DNA of 13,178 nt from Leucobacter sp. (GCA_031178565.1 JAPSIU010000049.1:1-13178); one strand, 5' to 3'. Positions 1 to 6,485 are shown, counted from the first letter of the stretch. Program-made: numbers and translations. The notes: generated from the letters alone by a model not told the origin.

Positions 1-683
1 GCGACGCGGAGCAGCGCGCCCAGGTCGTGGAGCGCGAGGCAGAGCATGCCGAGCATGCCGTCGGTGCCGTTGATGAGGGCGAGCCCCTCCTTCTCCGCGA
101 GCACGAGTGCTTCGATCCCGGCCGCGGCGAGGGCCTCGGCCGCGGGGACGGGCGCGGCGTGCGGATCCTCGCTCACGCGCACCTCCCCCTCTCCCATGAG
201 CGTCAGCGCGCAGTGCGCGAGCGGGCTGAGGTCGCCCGAGCAGCCGAGGGACCCGTACTCGTGCACGACCGGGGTGATCCCGGCGTTCAGGATCGCGGCG
301 TAGGTCTCCACGACGATCGGTCGCACCCCGGTGCGGCCGGAGGCGAGGGTGTTCAGGCGCAGCAGCATGAGCGCGCGGACGACCTCCCGCTCCACCTCCG
401 GGCCGGTGCCCGCCGCGTGCGAGCGGATCAGGCTGCGCTGGAGCTGCTGGCGCTTCTCGACCGGGATCTGCACCTTCGCGAGCGCACCGAATCCCGTGGA
501 GACCCCGTAGTGCGGACGCGTGTCGTTCGCGAGATCGTCGATGACGGCCCGGCTGGCGGCGACCCGCTCGAGCGCGGCCTCGCCGATCTCGACGCGTGCG
601 CTCCCGCGCGCCACGGAGACGACGTCGTCGATGGTCAGGGCTGTGTCGCCGAGGACGACGGAAGTGGAGGCGAGTGTGTCCAT
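1..683 (-). CDS. hutH: Histidine ammonia-lyase (histidase), N-terminal part, cut by window edge
   Basis: This enzyme removes ammonia from L-histidine to give trans-urocanate, the first step of histidine breakdown in the cytosol. The 227 visible residues start at an ATG read from 683 downward and run off the left edge; the family is usually about 510 residues, so the C-terminal half is missing. The catalytic core is clear: the YGVSTGFG loop with the catalytic Tyr59, the MIO prosthetic-group site in GSLGCSGDLSPLAH (Cys148-Ser149-Gly150), and EGLALINGT with Asn205. Cys instead of the common Ala at the first MIO position is allowed by the family signature and, from memory, is usual in actinobacterial enzymes. 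No clear Shine-Dalgarno precedes the ATG. A weak -10-like TGTGAT on the minus strand (690-695) lies 6 nt from the ATG, so the message may be leaderless. A perfect 16-bp palindrome lies 54 nt upstream. Other hut genes may lie beyond the left edge. Confidence 0.95.
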   Translation of the reverse strand, partial: MDTLASTSVVLGDTALTIDDVVSVARGSARVEIGEAALERVAASRAVIDDLANDTRPHYGVSTGFGALAKVQIPVEKRQQLQRSLIRSHAAGTGPEVEREVVRALMLLRLNTLASGRTGVRPIVVETYAAILNAGITPVVHEYGSLGCSGDLSPLAHCALTLMGEGEVRVSEDPHAAPVPAAEALAAAGIEALVLAEKEGLALINGTDGMLGMLCLALHDLGALLRV

Positions 684-737
684 GTTTCGATCACACCGCA
701 CCCGGGGCGCAGGCGGCAGGCGCTTTCCGCTTCTTGC

Positions 738-753
738 GTCCGGGATCCCGGAC
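738..753. promoter_or_regulatory. 16-bp perfect palindrome, candidate hut operator, copy 1
   Basis: GTCCGGGATCCCGGAC reads identically on both strands. It lies between the divergent hutH and protease genes, with its near edge 54 nt from the hutH start codon and its centre about 62 nt upstream. An identical copy lies at nearly the same distance from the hutG-like gene. Use as an operator is inferred from identity, symmetry and spacing; no regulator gene is visible beside it. Confidence 0.55.
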
Positions 754-831
754 ATGGAGCGAGCGCGGGGAGCGGGGAAGCGACTCGCCGGCCGGAGCCA
801 CGGCTCCGACGATTCTCTCGGACGGCGTCCC

Positions 832-837
832 TAGAGT
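832..837 (+). promoter_or_regulatory. -10 box of a probable leaderless promoter for the MarP-like protease
   Basis: TAGAGT fits the actinobacterial TANNNT -10 pattern and ends 6 nt before the ATG at 844, so transcription would begin at or next to the start codon. A GGAGG at 838-842 is only 1 nt from the ATG, too close to act as a normal Shine-Dalgarno, which supports a leaderless message. No convincing -35 box is seen. Confidence 0.45.
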
Positions 838-843
838 GGAGGC

Positions 844-2019
844 ATGCCCGTCGGCCTCATCATCGACATCCTCGTGGTGCTCATCATCGTCACCTCGGTC
901 GTCTCCGGTTTCTCCCGCGGATTCCTGCGCGCCCTCGGGACCATCGCGGGCCTCGTCGCCGGGGGCGCCGCGGCCCTCGTCGTGATGCCGCTCGTCGCGG
1001 CGTGGGTTCCCGTTCCCGGGTGGAACGCCGGCGCCTCGATCGCATCGGGGATCGCCCTCCTCGCGCTCGGTGTCTCTGTCGGAGAGGGCATCGCCCGCGT
1101 GATCCGCAAACCGGTGCACCGGGTGGGCCTCGGCATCGTCGACCGTCTCTTCGGGGGCGCCACGGGGTTCGTCGTCTCGACCGCGATCCTGCTGATCCTG
1201 TCGATGAGCATCGGGGCGTTCGGGATCCCGGGCGCAGCCCAGGCCGTCGCCTCGTCCACGACCCTGCGCTTCCTGAACGATGCCACGCCCGCCCCCGTCG
1301 AGTCCGCGCTCGCCCGGCTCCGGTCGCTCGCGATCGAGGACGGCATCCCCACCGTGCTCGACGCGGCCGGGATCGCCGACGCCGAGGTTCCCGACGCCGA
1401 CGCCGACACCGCTGCACTGCGCACCGCCTCGGCGTCGGTGCCGCGCATCACGACGAACGCGCCCAGCTGCCTGGCGGCGAGCTCGGGGAGCGGTTTCGTC
1501 ATCGCCGAGGAACTCGTGATGACGAACGCCCACGTCGTCGCGGGCGCCGAGGAGGTCGTCGTGGAGGCGCCCGGCGAGTTCCCGCGCTCGGCCAGCGTCG
1601 TCTACTTCGACCCGAACGACGACATCGCCGTCCTCTCCGTCGGCGGCCTGAACGCTCCGGCCCTTCCGTTCAGCGCCACACCCGCGAACGGATCCACCGT
1701 GTTCTTCCAGGGATACCCGTACGGCGGGCCCTTCACGTCTCGCAGCGCGGGCGTGCTCTCGACCGGGCCGACGATGACTCCCGACATCTACGAGACCTCG
1801 TCGGTCTCGCGTTCGGTGACCGGGATCGCGGGCCTGGTCGAGCCGGGCAATTCGGGCGGACCGCTGCTGACGGGGGACGGCGCGGTCGCCGGGATGATCT
1901 TCGCGCGGGCGCAGACCACGCCGAACGTCGGCTTCGCCCTCTCGATGGAGGAGCTCGCGCCCGTGCTCGCGGCAGCGCCCTCGCTGAGCGCGGCCGTGCC
2001 GACGGGCCCGTGCGCCTGA
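844..2019 (+). CDS. MarP-like CvpA/trypsin-fold membrane serine protease
   Basis: A 391-residue periplasmic-facing serine protease with an N-terminal membrane domain. Residues 1-130 are CvpA-like, with about four hydrophobic segments (roughly 5-20, 30-55, 62-80 and 105-125). A linker follows, then a chymotrypsin-fold protease from about 205 to 380. The triad is His230 (TNAHVVAG), Asp260 (DPNDDIAVL) and Ser337 (PGNSGGPLL). Length and layout match Mycobacterium tuberculosis MarP (Rv3671c), known for acid resistance and cell-wall hydrolase processing. Cys209, just before the protease core, and Cys390, the next-to-last residue, correspond to the pair that forms a disulfide in MarP, so redox control of activity is plausible. 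The start is the first codon after a -10 box, and the first membrane segment begins at once, so nothing upstream is needed. It sits between hutH (divergent) and the hutG-like gene; a functional link with histidine use is not shown. Confidence 0.9.
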   Translation: MPVGLIIDILVVLIIVTSVVSGFSRGFLRALGTIAGLVAGGAAALVVMPLVAAWVPVPGWNAGASIASGIALLALGVSVGEGIARVIRKPVHRVGLGIVDRLFGGATGFVVSTAILLILSMSIGAFGIPGAAQAVASSTTLRFLNDATPAPVESALARLRSLAIEDGIPTVLDAAGIADAEVPDADADTAALRTASASVPRITTNAPSCLAASSGSGFVIAEELVMTNAHVVAGAEEVVVEAPGEFPRSASVVYFDPNDDIAVLSVGGLNAPALPFSATPANGSTVFFQGYPYGGPFTSRSAGVLSTGPTMTPDIYETSSVSRSVTGIAGLVEPGNSGGPLLTGDGAVAGMIFARAQTTPNVGFALSMEELAPVLAAAPSLSAAVPTGPCA

Positions 2020-2076
2020 GCCGCTCCCGGCGGCCCGACCCGTTCCCGGCCGCCCGCCCCACGGACCGGCACCTGC

Positions 2077-2092
2077 GTCCGGGATCCCGGAC
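2077..2092. promoter_or_regulatory. 16-bp perfect palindrome, candidate hut operator, copy 2
   Basis: The same GTCCGGGATCCCGGAC as at 738-753. It ends 55 nt before the ATG of the hutG-like gene, with its centre about 63 nt upstream. If that gene is leaderless, the centre lies near -63 from the transcription start, a position typical for an activator upstream of the -35 region. Regulatory use is inferred. Confidence 0.55.
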
Positions 2093-2134
2093 CGATCCGC
2101 TTCCGCGGGCCGCGCCCCCTCCCCGCCCTCTTGC

Positions 2135-2140
2135 TAGCGT
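2135..2140 (+). promoter_or_regulatory. -10 box of a probable leaderless promoter for the hutG-like gene
   Basis: TAGCGT matches TANNNT and is separated from the ATG at 2148 by 7 nt. The 25 bases before the ATG have no purine-rich Shine-Dalgarno, so initiation on a leaderless message is the simplest reading. Confidence 0.45.
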
Positions 2141-2147
2141 CGCTGAC

Positions 2148-3137
2148 ATGAGTCACGAAGCCGCACCTCTCGACGAAGCGAACGCACGGCCCCTCTCCCA
2201 CGATCCCTCATGGCCCCGCACGGGGGGCTGGCCGGCGCCGGAGCCGGACGGCAGGGTCGATCTCGCGCTGATCGGGATCCCCACGTCGCGCACCTCGCTC
2301 TCCCCCACGAGCGCTCACGAGACGCCGGCGGCGGTGCGGGAGGCGCTCCGGCGGTACTCCGCCCACGTCGTCGCGCCGGGCCGCCCGGAGGAGCGCGGCG
2401 CCGAGGCGGAGCTCGTGCTCGACGACGCGCTGCGCATCGTCGACGCCGGAGACGCCCCCGATCCCGACTCCGAAGCGGGCGAGGCCGCAGCGGCGGAGCG
2501 GGTCGCCGCTCTCGCGGCACGCTCCGAACTCGTCGTCGCGCTGGGCGGCGACAACGCCCTGACCGTGCCCGCCGCCCTCGGCATCGCAGGCGACGCGCTC
2601 GGAACCGCCGGCCTCATCACCCTCGACGCGCATCACGACCTGCGCGACGGGCGCAGCAACGGCTCGCCCGTGCGCCGCCTCGTGGAGGCCGGCCTCGACC
2701 CGCGCCGCATCGTGCAGATCGGGATCGCCGACTTCGCGAATTCCGAGGCCTACCGCCGGCGCGCGAGGGACCTCGGCATCACCGTCATCCACCGCGACGA
2801 GCTGCACGAGCGCCCCATGCGCGACGTGATCGACGAGGCACTCGCCGTCGCCGGCGCGGGCGGCGGCCCGATCCACGTCGACCTCGACGTCGACGTCTGC
2901 GACCGCTCGGTCGCCCCCGGCTGCCCCGCGTCGATCCCCGGCGGTATCCAGGCCCACGAGCTGCGCATGGCGACCCGCCTCCTCGCCGCCGATCCGCGCG
3001 TGCGCGGGATCGACATCGCCGAGGTCGACGCCGCCGCCGACGCCCCCGACGGCCGCACGGTCCGCCTCGCGGCGCTCTGCGTGCTCGAGGCCGCGACCGG
3101 GCTCGCCCAGCGCCTCGCCGGCCGGGCCCGCCTCTGA
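2148..3137 (+). CDS. Arginase-superfamily hydrolase, probable formimidoylglutamase (HutG-like)
   Basis: A 329-residue ureohydrolase-fold enzyme. Its place beside hutH and its shared operator suggest the hut step that releases formamide from N-formimino-L-glutamate to give glutamate; sequence alone cannot exclude agmatinase or another amidinohydrolase. Manganese ligands are visible: Asp160, His162 and Asp164 in DAHHD, and Asp247 and Asp249 in LDVDVCDRSVAPG. The usual GGDHS motif reads GGDNA, so the first-metal histidine is Asn136. This is either a subfamily trait or a change in metal binding. The ATG at 2148 is chosen because it follows a -10 box at leaderless spacing and leaves a normal-length N-terminus; the same frame stays open far upstream only because of high GC. 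It is convergent with the permease gene, whose end is about 130 nt away. Confidence 0.85.
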   Translation: MSHEAAPLDEANARPLSHDPSWPRTGGWPAPEPDGRVDLALIGIPTSRTSLSPTSAHETPAAVREALRRYSAHVVAPGRPEERGAEAELVLDDALRIVDAGDAPDPDSEAGEAAAAERVAALAARSELVVALGGDNALTVPAALGIAGDALGTAGLITLDAHHDLRDGRSNGSPVRRLVEAGLDPRRIVQIGIADFANSEAYRRRARDLGITVIHRDELHERPMRDVIDEALAVAGAGGGPIHVDLDVDVCDRSVAPGCPASIPGGIQAHELRMATRLLAADPRVRGIDIAEVDAAADAPDGRTVRLAALCVLEAATGLAQRLAGRARL

Positions 3138-3166
3138 CCCCGCCCGATCCGCGTCCGGCGCTCCCG

Positions 3167-3289
3167 GTGCGCCTCGTCTGGCTCGTGCTCCTCGCCGTCT
3201 GCTACGCGGTATTCGTGCGGGGCGCGGGCCGGAGGCCGCACCAGCTCACCGACCGCACCGAGCCGATCACGGTCGTGCCGAAGCGGTAA
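3167..3289 (+). CDS. Possible 40-residue single-span membrane protein
   Basis: A short frame with a GTG start encodes a hydrophobic helix, VRLVWLVLLAVCYAVFVRG, at residues 1-19, followed by a basic, polar tail ending VVPKR. By count, 39 of 40 codons have G or C in the third position, while second positions are far more mixed; this is the signature of coding sequence in a genome of this composition. It begins 29 nt after the hutG-like stop and its last 23 nt overlap the tail of the opposite-strand permease gene. No Shine-Dalgarno is visible, and a start overlapping the hutG stop would need a CTG. No family is recognised. If real, it could be cotranslated with the hutG-like gene; otherwise it is a chance frame in the convergent gap. 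Confidence 0.4.
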   Translation: MRLVWLVLLAVCYAVFVRGAGRRPHQLTDRTEPITVVPKR

Positions 3290-4652
3290 CCCTCCGCCGG
3301 GGCAGGAACAGGCCCCCGATGAACACGCCGACGAGGACGATCCCCCACACGGCCGCGGCCGCACCGCCGCCGACGAGGAACGGGAAGTTCCAGACGGAGA
3401 TGGCGAGCACGAGCAGCAGACCGACGCCGCCGAGCGCGGTGGCCGACGTCACCCAGGTCGACGGCGCGCCGGCGGGATCGCGGCGGTGCTTCACGCCGTG
3501 GGCGAGGACCGCGAGGCTCGTGAGCGCCATCATCCAGATCACTCCCACGGCGCCGGCCCCGGAGTACCAGGTGTAGATCTGGAGCACCGGGTCGAGCTGG
3601 GCCAGCGCCGACAGCACGATGACGGCCGAGGTCACGCCGCTCACCCACAGCGACGCCCGGGAGGGCGCCCGGTGCCTCTCGTGCACCTCGGCGAGGCGGG
3701 CGGGCAGCACCCGCCGCTGCCCGAGCGTGAACAGATAGCGGGTCACGATGTTGTGGAACGCGAGCATGCAGGCGAACATGCTCGTGACGACGAGCACCTG
3801 CACGATGTCCGCGACGATCGGGGCCACCACCTCGCCGGCGAGCGCGATGACCACCCGATCCGGGCGCTCCGTCGACGCCGCGACGGCCCGATCGGCTCCG
3901 AGACCGGCGATGACCAGCCACGACGAGAGGAAGTAGAGCGCGCCCACGGAGAGGACCGCGATGTAGGTCGCGCGCGGCACCGTCCGCTCGGGATCCCGGG
4001 CCTCGTTGCGGAAGACCGCCGTGGCCTCGAAGCCGAAGAACCCGAGGAAGGCGAAGAGCAGGCCGAGGCCGGGCGCGCCCGAGAGCGCTTCTGCGGGGTT
4101 GAACGGCGCCGTCGTGAGTTCGCGCCCGGAGACGAGCACCCCGATGTCGATGGCCAGCACCGCGATCACCTCCAGCACCAGCACGACGCCGAGCACCTTG
4201 GCCGAGAGTTCGATGTCGCGGTAGCCGAGCAGGCCGACCACGATCAGCATGACGGCCGAGATGAGCCACCACGGCAGTTGCAGTCCGCTCCAGAGCTCGA
4301 CGAGGTTGCCGGCCTGGACCCCGAGGTAGGCGGTCATCGACACGGTGAGCAGCACATACGAGAGCAGCGCGAGCGCGGCGGTGCCGAGGCCCGCGCGGGC
4401 GCCGAGGCCGCGGTCGACGTAGGAGTAGAACGCTCCCGCGTCGGGGACGCGCGGGGTCATCCAGGCGTAGCCGACCGAGAACAGCAGCAGGATCACGGTC
4501 GCGACCAGCACCATCAGCGGCGCTCCCACCGAGCCCGACACGCTGATGATGATCGGGAAATTCGCGGCGACCACGGTGATCGGGGCCGCCGCCGCGATCA
4601 CCATGAAGACGATGCCGGGCACGCCGAGCCTGCGGTTCAGGGTTGTTTCCAA
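3267..4652 (-). CDS. APC-superfamily amino acid permease
   Basis: An integral membrane transporter of 461 residues from the chosen start, with about twelve hydrophobic segments. The first segment has the glycine- and alanine-rich broken-helix pattern typical of the APC fold (GVPGIVFMVIAAAAPITVV), and the GFFGFEATAVFRNEARDPERTVPRA region matches the conserved helix-6 and following loop of the family. Substrate is not readable; neighbouring hut genes make histidine or urocanate a reasonable guess only. The TTG at 4652 is preferred because the minus strand has GAAGGAAG (4664-4657) 4 nt before it. An ATG at 4697 would add 15 residues, but it lies inside a short tandem repeat and has no ribosome binding site. 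The last 23 nt overlap the possible small membrane ORF on the plus strand. Confidence 0.88.
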   Translation of the reverse strand: METTLNRRLGVPGIVFMVIAAAAPITVVAANFPIIISVSGSVGAPLMVLVATVILLLFSVGYAWMTPRVPDAGAFYSYVDRGLGARAGLGTAALALLSYVLLTVSMTAYLGVQAGNLVELWSGLQLPWWLISAVMLIVVGLLGYRDIELSAKVLGVVLVLEVIAVLAIDIGVLVSGRELTTAPFNPAEALSGAPGLGLLFAFLGFFGFEATAVFRNEARDPERTVPRATYIAVLSVGALYFLSSWLVIAGLGADRAVAASTERPDRVVIALAGEVVAPIVADIVQVLVVTSMFACMLAFHNIVTRYLFTLGQRRVLPARLAEVHERHRAPSRASLWVSGVTSAVIVLSALAQLDPVLQIYTWYSGAGAVGVIWMMALTSLAVLAHGVKHRRDPAGAPSTWVTSATALGGVGLLLVLAISVWNFPFLVGGGAAAAVWGIVLVGVFIGGLFLPRRRVTASARP

Positions 4653-4656
4653 GGGT

Positions 4657-4664
4657 CTTCCTTC
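4657..4664 (-). promoter_or_regulatory. Ribosome binding site deciding the permease start
   Basis: The minus strand reads GAAGGAAG, 4 nt before TTG at 4652. It lies within the coding stretch implied by the upstream ATG at 4697, which argues for the TTG start. Confidence 0.6.
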
Positions 4665-4675
4665 TTCACTGGTGG

Positions 4676-4713
4676 GATTCTCGGGATTCTCGGGCATTCG
4701 CGGGCATTCGCGG
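4676..4713. repeat. Short tandem repeat at the permease 5' end
   Basis: Two copies of GATTCTCGG (4676-4684, 4685-4693) are followed by two copies of GCATTCGCGG (4694-4703, 4704-4713), with degenerate units continuing rightwards. Each of the last two units supplies a minus-strand ATG, so the repeat creates competing start codons upstream of the permease. Confidence 0.8.
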
Positions 4714-4792
4714 GTGCGTTCGCGTGGGTTCGGGCCGCGCGAACCGGCACCACCGCACCCGCGAACGGGACGTGGTGAGCGCGGGAGCGCGG

Positions 4793-4806
4793 GGCGCGGG
4801 AGCGCC
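4793..4806 (-). terminator. Possible hairpin terminator after ung
   Basis: A 5-bp inverted repeat (GGCGC / GCGCC) with a 4-nt loop lies 14 nt past the ung stop codon. There is no T-tract, and in sequence this rich in G and C such hairpins arise easily, so confidence is low. Confidence 0.25.
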
Positions 4807-4820
4807 GGCGGGGCGCGCGG

Positions 4821-5504
4821 CTACGCGAGCGACCAGTCGACGGGCGCGGAGCCCTGCGTCTCCAGCGCCTCGTTCGCGCGGCTGAACGGCCGGGAGCCGA
4901 AGAAGCCGCGCGACGCCGAGAGCGGCGAGGGATGCGGACTCTCGATACGCGGTGTCTCACCCAGCATCGGCCCGAGCGAGCGGGCGTCGTTCCCCCACAG
5001 GATCGCGACGAGCGGCCCGCCCCGGGCGACGAGGGCGCGGATCGCGTGCTCCGTGAACGCCTCCCAGCCCTTGCCCCGATGCGAGGCCGGAGCCCCCGCG
5101 CGCACCGTGAGGACACGGTTCAGCAGCATCACGCCGTGATCGGCCCAGGCGGTGAGGTCGCCGTGCTCGGCAGGAGGGATGCCGAGATCCTCCTGCAGCT
5201 CCCGGTAGATGTTCTGCAGACTGCGCGGGATCGGCCGCACCTCGCGGGCGGTCGCGAACGACAGTCCGATCGGGTGCCCGGGCGTCGGATAGGGGTCCTG
5301 CCCGACGATCAGCACGCGGACGTCGGCGAGCGGTCGCTGGAACGCCGCGAGGATCCGGTCACCGGCGGGAAGCACCCGTCGCCCCTCGGCGCGTTCGGCG
5401 TTCAGGAAGCGCCCCAGCTCGGAGAGCCGGTCCTCCACCGGTGCCAGCGCCTCGGCCCAGTCCCGGGCGATGTAACCGTGCTCCGCCAGCTCGCTCAGGT
5501 TCAT
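4821..5504 (-). CDS. ung: Uracil-DNA glycosylase, family 1
   Basis: This enzyme cuts uracil from DNA to start base excision repair. The 227-residue length is typical of bacterial Ung. Motif A is GQDPYPTPGHPIGLSF with catalytic Asp70; Pro in place of the His of enterobacterial GQDPYH is, from memory, usual in actinobacteria. The uracil-contacting region LLNRVLTV has Asn129, and motif B is HPSPLSASRGFFGSRPFSRAN with catalytic His191. The ATG at 5504 gives a normal N-terminus (MNLSELAEHGYIARDW). A second in-frame ATG at 5609 would add 35 residues made of Gly-, Thr-, Ser- and Glu-rich pentapeptides encoded by a 15-nt tandem repeat; neither start has a strong ribosome binding site. It lies downstream of the SDR gene on the same strand, 185 nt away. 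Confidence 0.96.
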   Translation of the reverse strand: MNLSELAEHGYIARDWAEALAPVEDRLSELGRFLNAERAEGRRVLPAGDRILAAFQRPLADVRVLIVGQDPYPTPGHPIGLSFATAREVRPIPRSLQNIYRELQEDLGIPPAEHGDLTAWADHGVMLLNRVLTVRAGAPASHRGKGWEAFTEHAIRALVARGGPLVAILWGNDARSLGPMLGETPRIESPHPSPLSASRGFFGSRPFSRANEALETQGSAPVDWSLA

Positions 5505-5540
5505 CGCCACCGCGTCCGTCCCCTCCGTGCCCGTCCCGCC

Positions 5541-5630
5541 GGCACTCGTCTCTCCGGCACTCGTCCCGCCGGCACTCGCCTCTCCGCCATTCGTCTCTCC
5601 GGCGTTCATCCCGCCGCCGCTCGTCTTGCG
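5541..5630. repeat. Six 15-nt tandem repeat units upstream of ung
   Basis: Six consecutive units close to GGCACTCGTCTCTCC start at 5541, 5556, 5571, 5586, 5601 and 5616; a degenerate unit precedes at 5526. The first three are almost identical and the last three have drifted. Read on the minus strand in the ung frame, the units encode pentapeptides such as AGETS and AGGTS. The 15-nt unit preserves reading frame. Confidence 0.85.
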
Positions 5631-5689
5631 TGCATCCGGCCGTCGCTCCGCATCCCCGCCGACGTGTTCCCCATCACCCACCGCCCGGG

Positions 5690-6460
5690 TCACATCTTCG
5701 GCGCGAGCGGCCCGCGGTGCGTGTGGAAGACGCTCGACTGCGCGACCGGACGGAGCACGATGAGGTCCTGGTTGACGTGCGGCGGCTGCTCGAAGGCTCC
5801 GACGAGCACGCGGGAGACGTCCTCCGCCGTGAGCGGGGTCACGTCGGCGTAGGGCTTCGCCGCCGCGACCGCGTCGCCGCGGAGCCGCTTCAGCGTGAAC
5901 TCCTCCGTGTGCACGAGCCCCGGCGCGAGTTCCATGACCCGGATCGGCTCGCCCGCGAGCTCGAGCCGGAGCACACTCGTCACCGCGTGCGCCGCGTACT
6001 TCGCCGCGTTGTACCCGCCGCCGCCCGGGTAGGCGTCGTGGCCGGCGGTGGACGTGAGGTTCAGGATCGACGCCCAGCCGGTCTGCCTCGCTCCCTCGCG
6101 GAGCACCGGGAGCAGCGCCGCCGTCACCGAGCGCAGGCCGATCACGTTCACCTCGAACATCCGCCGCCAGTCGTCGTTCGATGACCGCTCGACCGATTCC
6201 GTTCCCAGCGCGCCTCCGGCGTTGTTGACGAGCCCCGTGGCGCCTCCGGTCGCTGCGACGTCGGCCGCGAGGCGGGAGACCTGCTCCTCGTCGGTGACGT
6301 CGCAGACCACGATGTGCGCACCCGTCTCCTCGGCGAGCGCCCGCAGGCGATCCTCGCGCCTGGCGACGGCGACCGTCTCCCATCCGAGCTCCGAGAACCT
6401 CCGCACGGTCGCGGCCCCGATCCCGGAACTCGCGCCCGTCACCACCACGCGTCGCAGCAC
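5690..6460 (-). CDS. NADP-type short-chain dehydrogenase/reductase, YdfG-like
   Basis: A 256-residue classical SDR oxidoreductase. It shows the cofactor motif TGASSGIG (residues 8-15), NNAG (79-82), and the catalytic set Asn105, Ser137, Tyr150 and Lys154 in YNAAK. Arg34-Arg35 after the second strand (VAVARRE) favour NADP(H). The C-terminal part, with LAPGLVHTEEF, PLTAEDVSRVLV and PPHVNQDLIVLRPVAQS, resembles E. coli YdfG, which acts on 3-hydroxy acids and serine-like alcohols; the actual substrate is not readable. The GTG at 6460 is chosen because AAGGAGG lies 5 nt before it; the frame stays open upstream to an ATG at 6541, but that stretch is repeat and promoter sequence. It is divergent from the amine-uptake regulator. 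Confidence 0.9.
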   Translation of the reverse strand: MLRRVVVTGASSGIGAATVRRFSELGWETVAVARREDRLRALAEETGAHIVVCDVTDEEQVSRLAADVAATGGATGLVNNAGGALGTESVERSSNDDWRRMFEVNVIGLRSVTAALLPVLREGARQTGWASILNLTSTAGHDAYPGGGGYNAAKYAAHAVTSVLRLELAGEPIRVMELAPGLVHTEEFTLKRLRGDAVAAAKPYADVTPLTAEDVSRVLVGAFEQPPHVNQDLIVLRPVAQSSVFHTHRGPLAPKM

Positions 6461-6465
6461 CTCTG

Positions 6466-6472
6466 CCTCCTT
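6466..6472 (-). promoter_or_regulatory. Strong ribosome binding site deciding the SDR start
   Basis: The minus strand reads AAGGAGG followed by 5 nt and GTG at 6460. This is the best Shine-Dalgarno in the left half of the window and rules against the longer reading from 6541. Confidence 0.85.
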
Positions 6473-6485
6473 CAGTCTCAGACGT

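Noticed and set aside
240..242. Cys in place of Ala in the histidase MIO triad
   Set aside because: The family signature allows Cys at this position and actinobacterial histidases commonly have it, as far as I recall, so it is not an anomaly.
1221..1230. CGGGATCCCG palindrome core in the protease gene, also at 3989-3998 in the permease gene
   Set aside because: Both are inside coding sequence and only 10 bp long; the flanks do not extend to the 16-bp palindrome, so they are taken as codon-driven chance matches.
27..3137. A 1036-codon open frame on the plus strand covering the hutH region through the hutG-like gene
   Set aside because: Only its last 329 codons (from 2148) look like protein. 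The rest is antisense to hutH and out of frame with the protease; stop codons are simply rare at this GC content.
4821..6383. Continuous minus-strand frame that would join a 290-residue Arg-rich stretch to Ung
   Set aside because: The upstream part is an out-of-frame shadow of the SDR gene. Ung has a normal start at 5504, or at most 5609.
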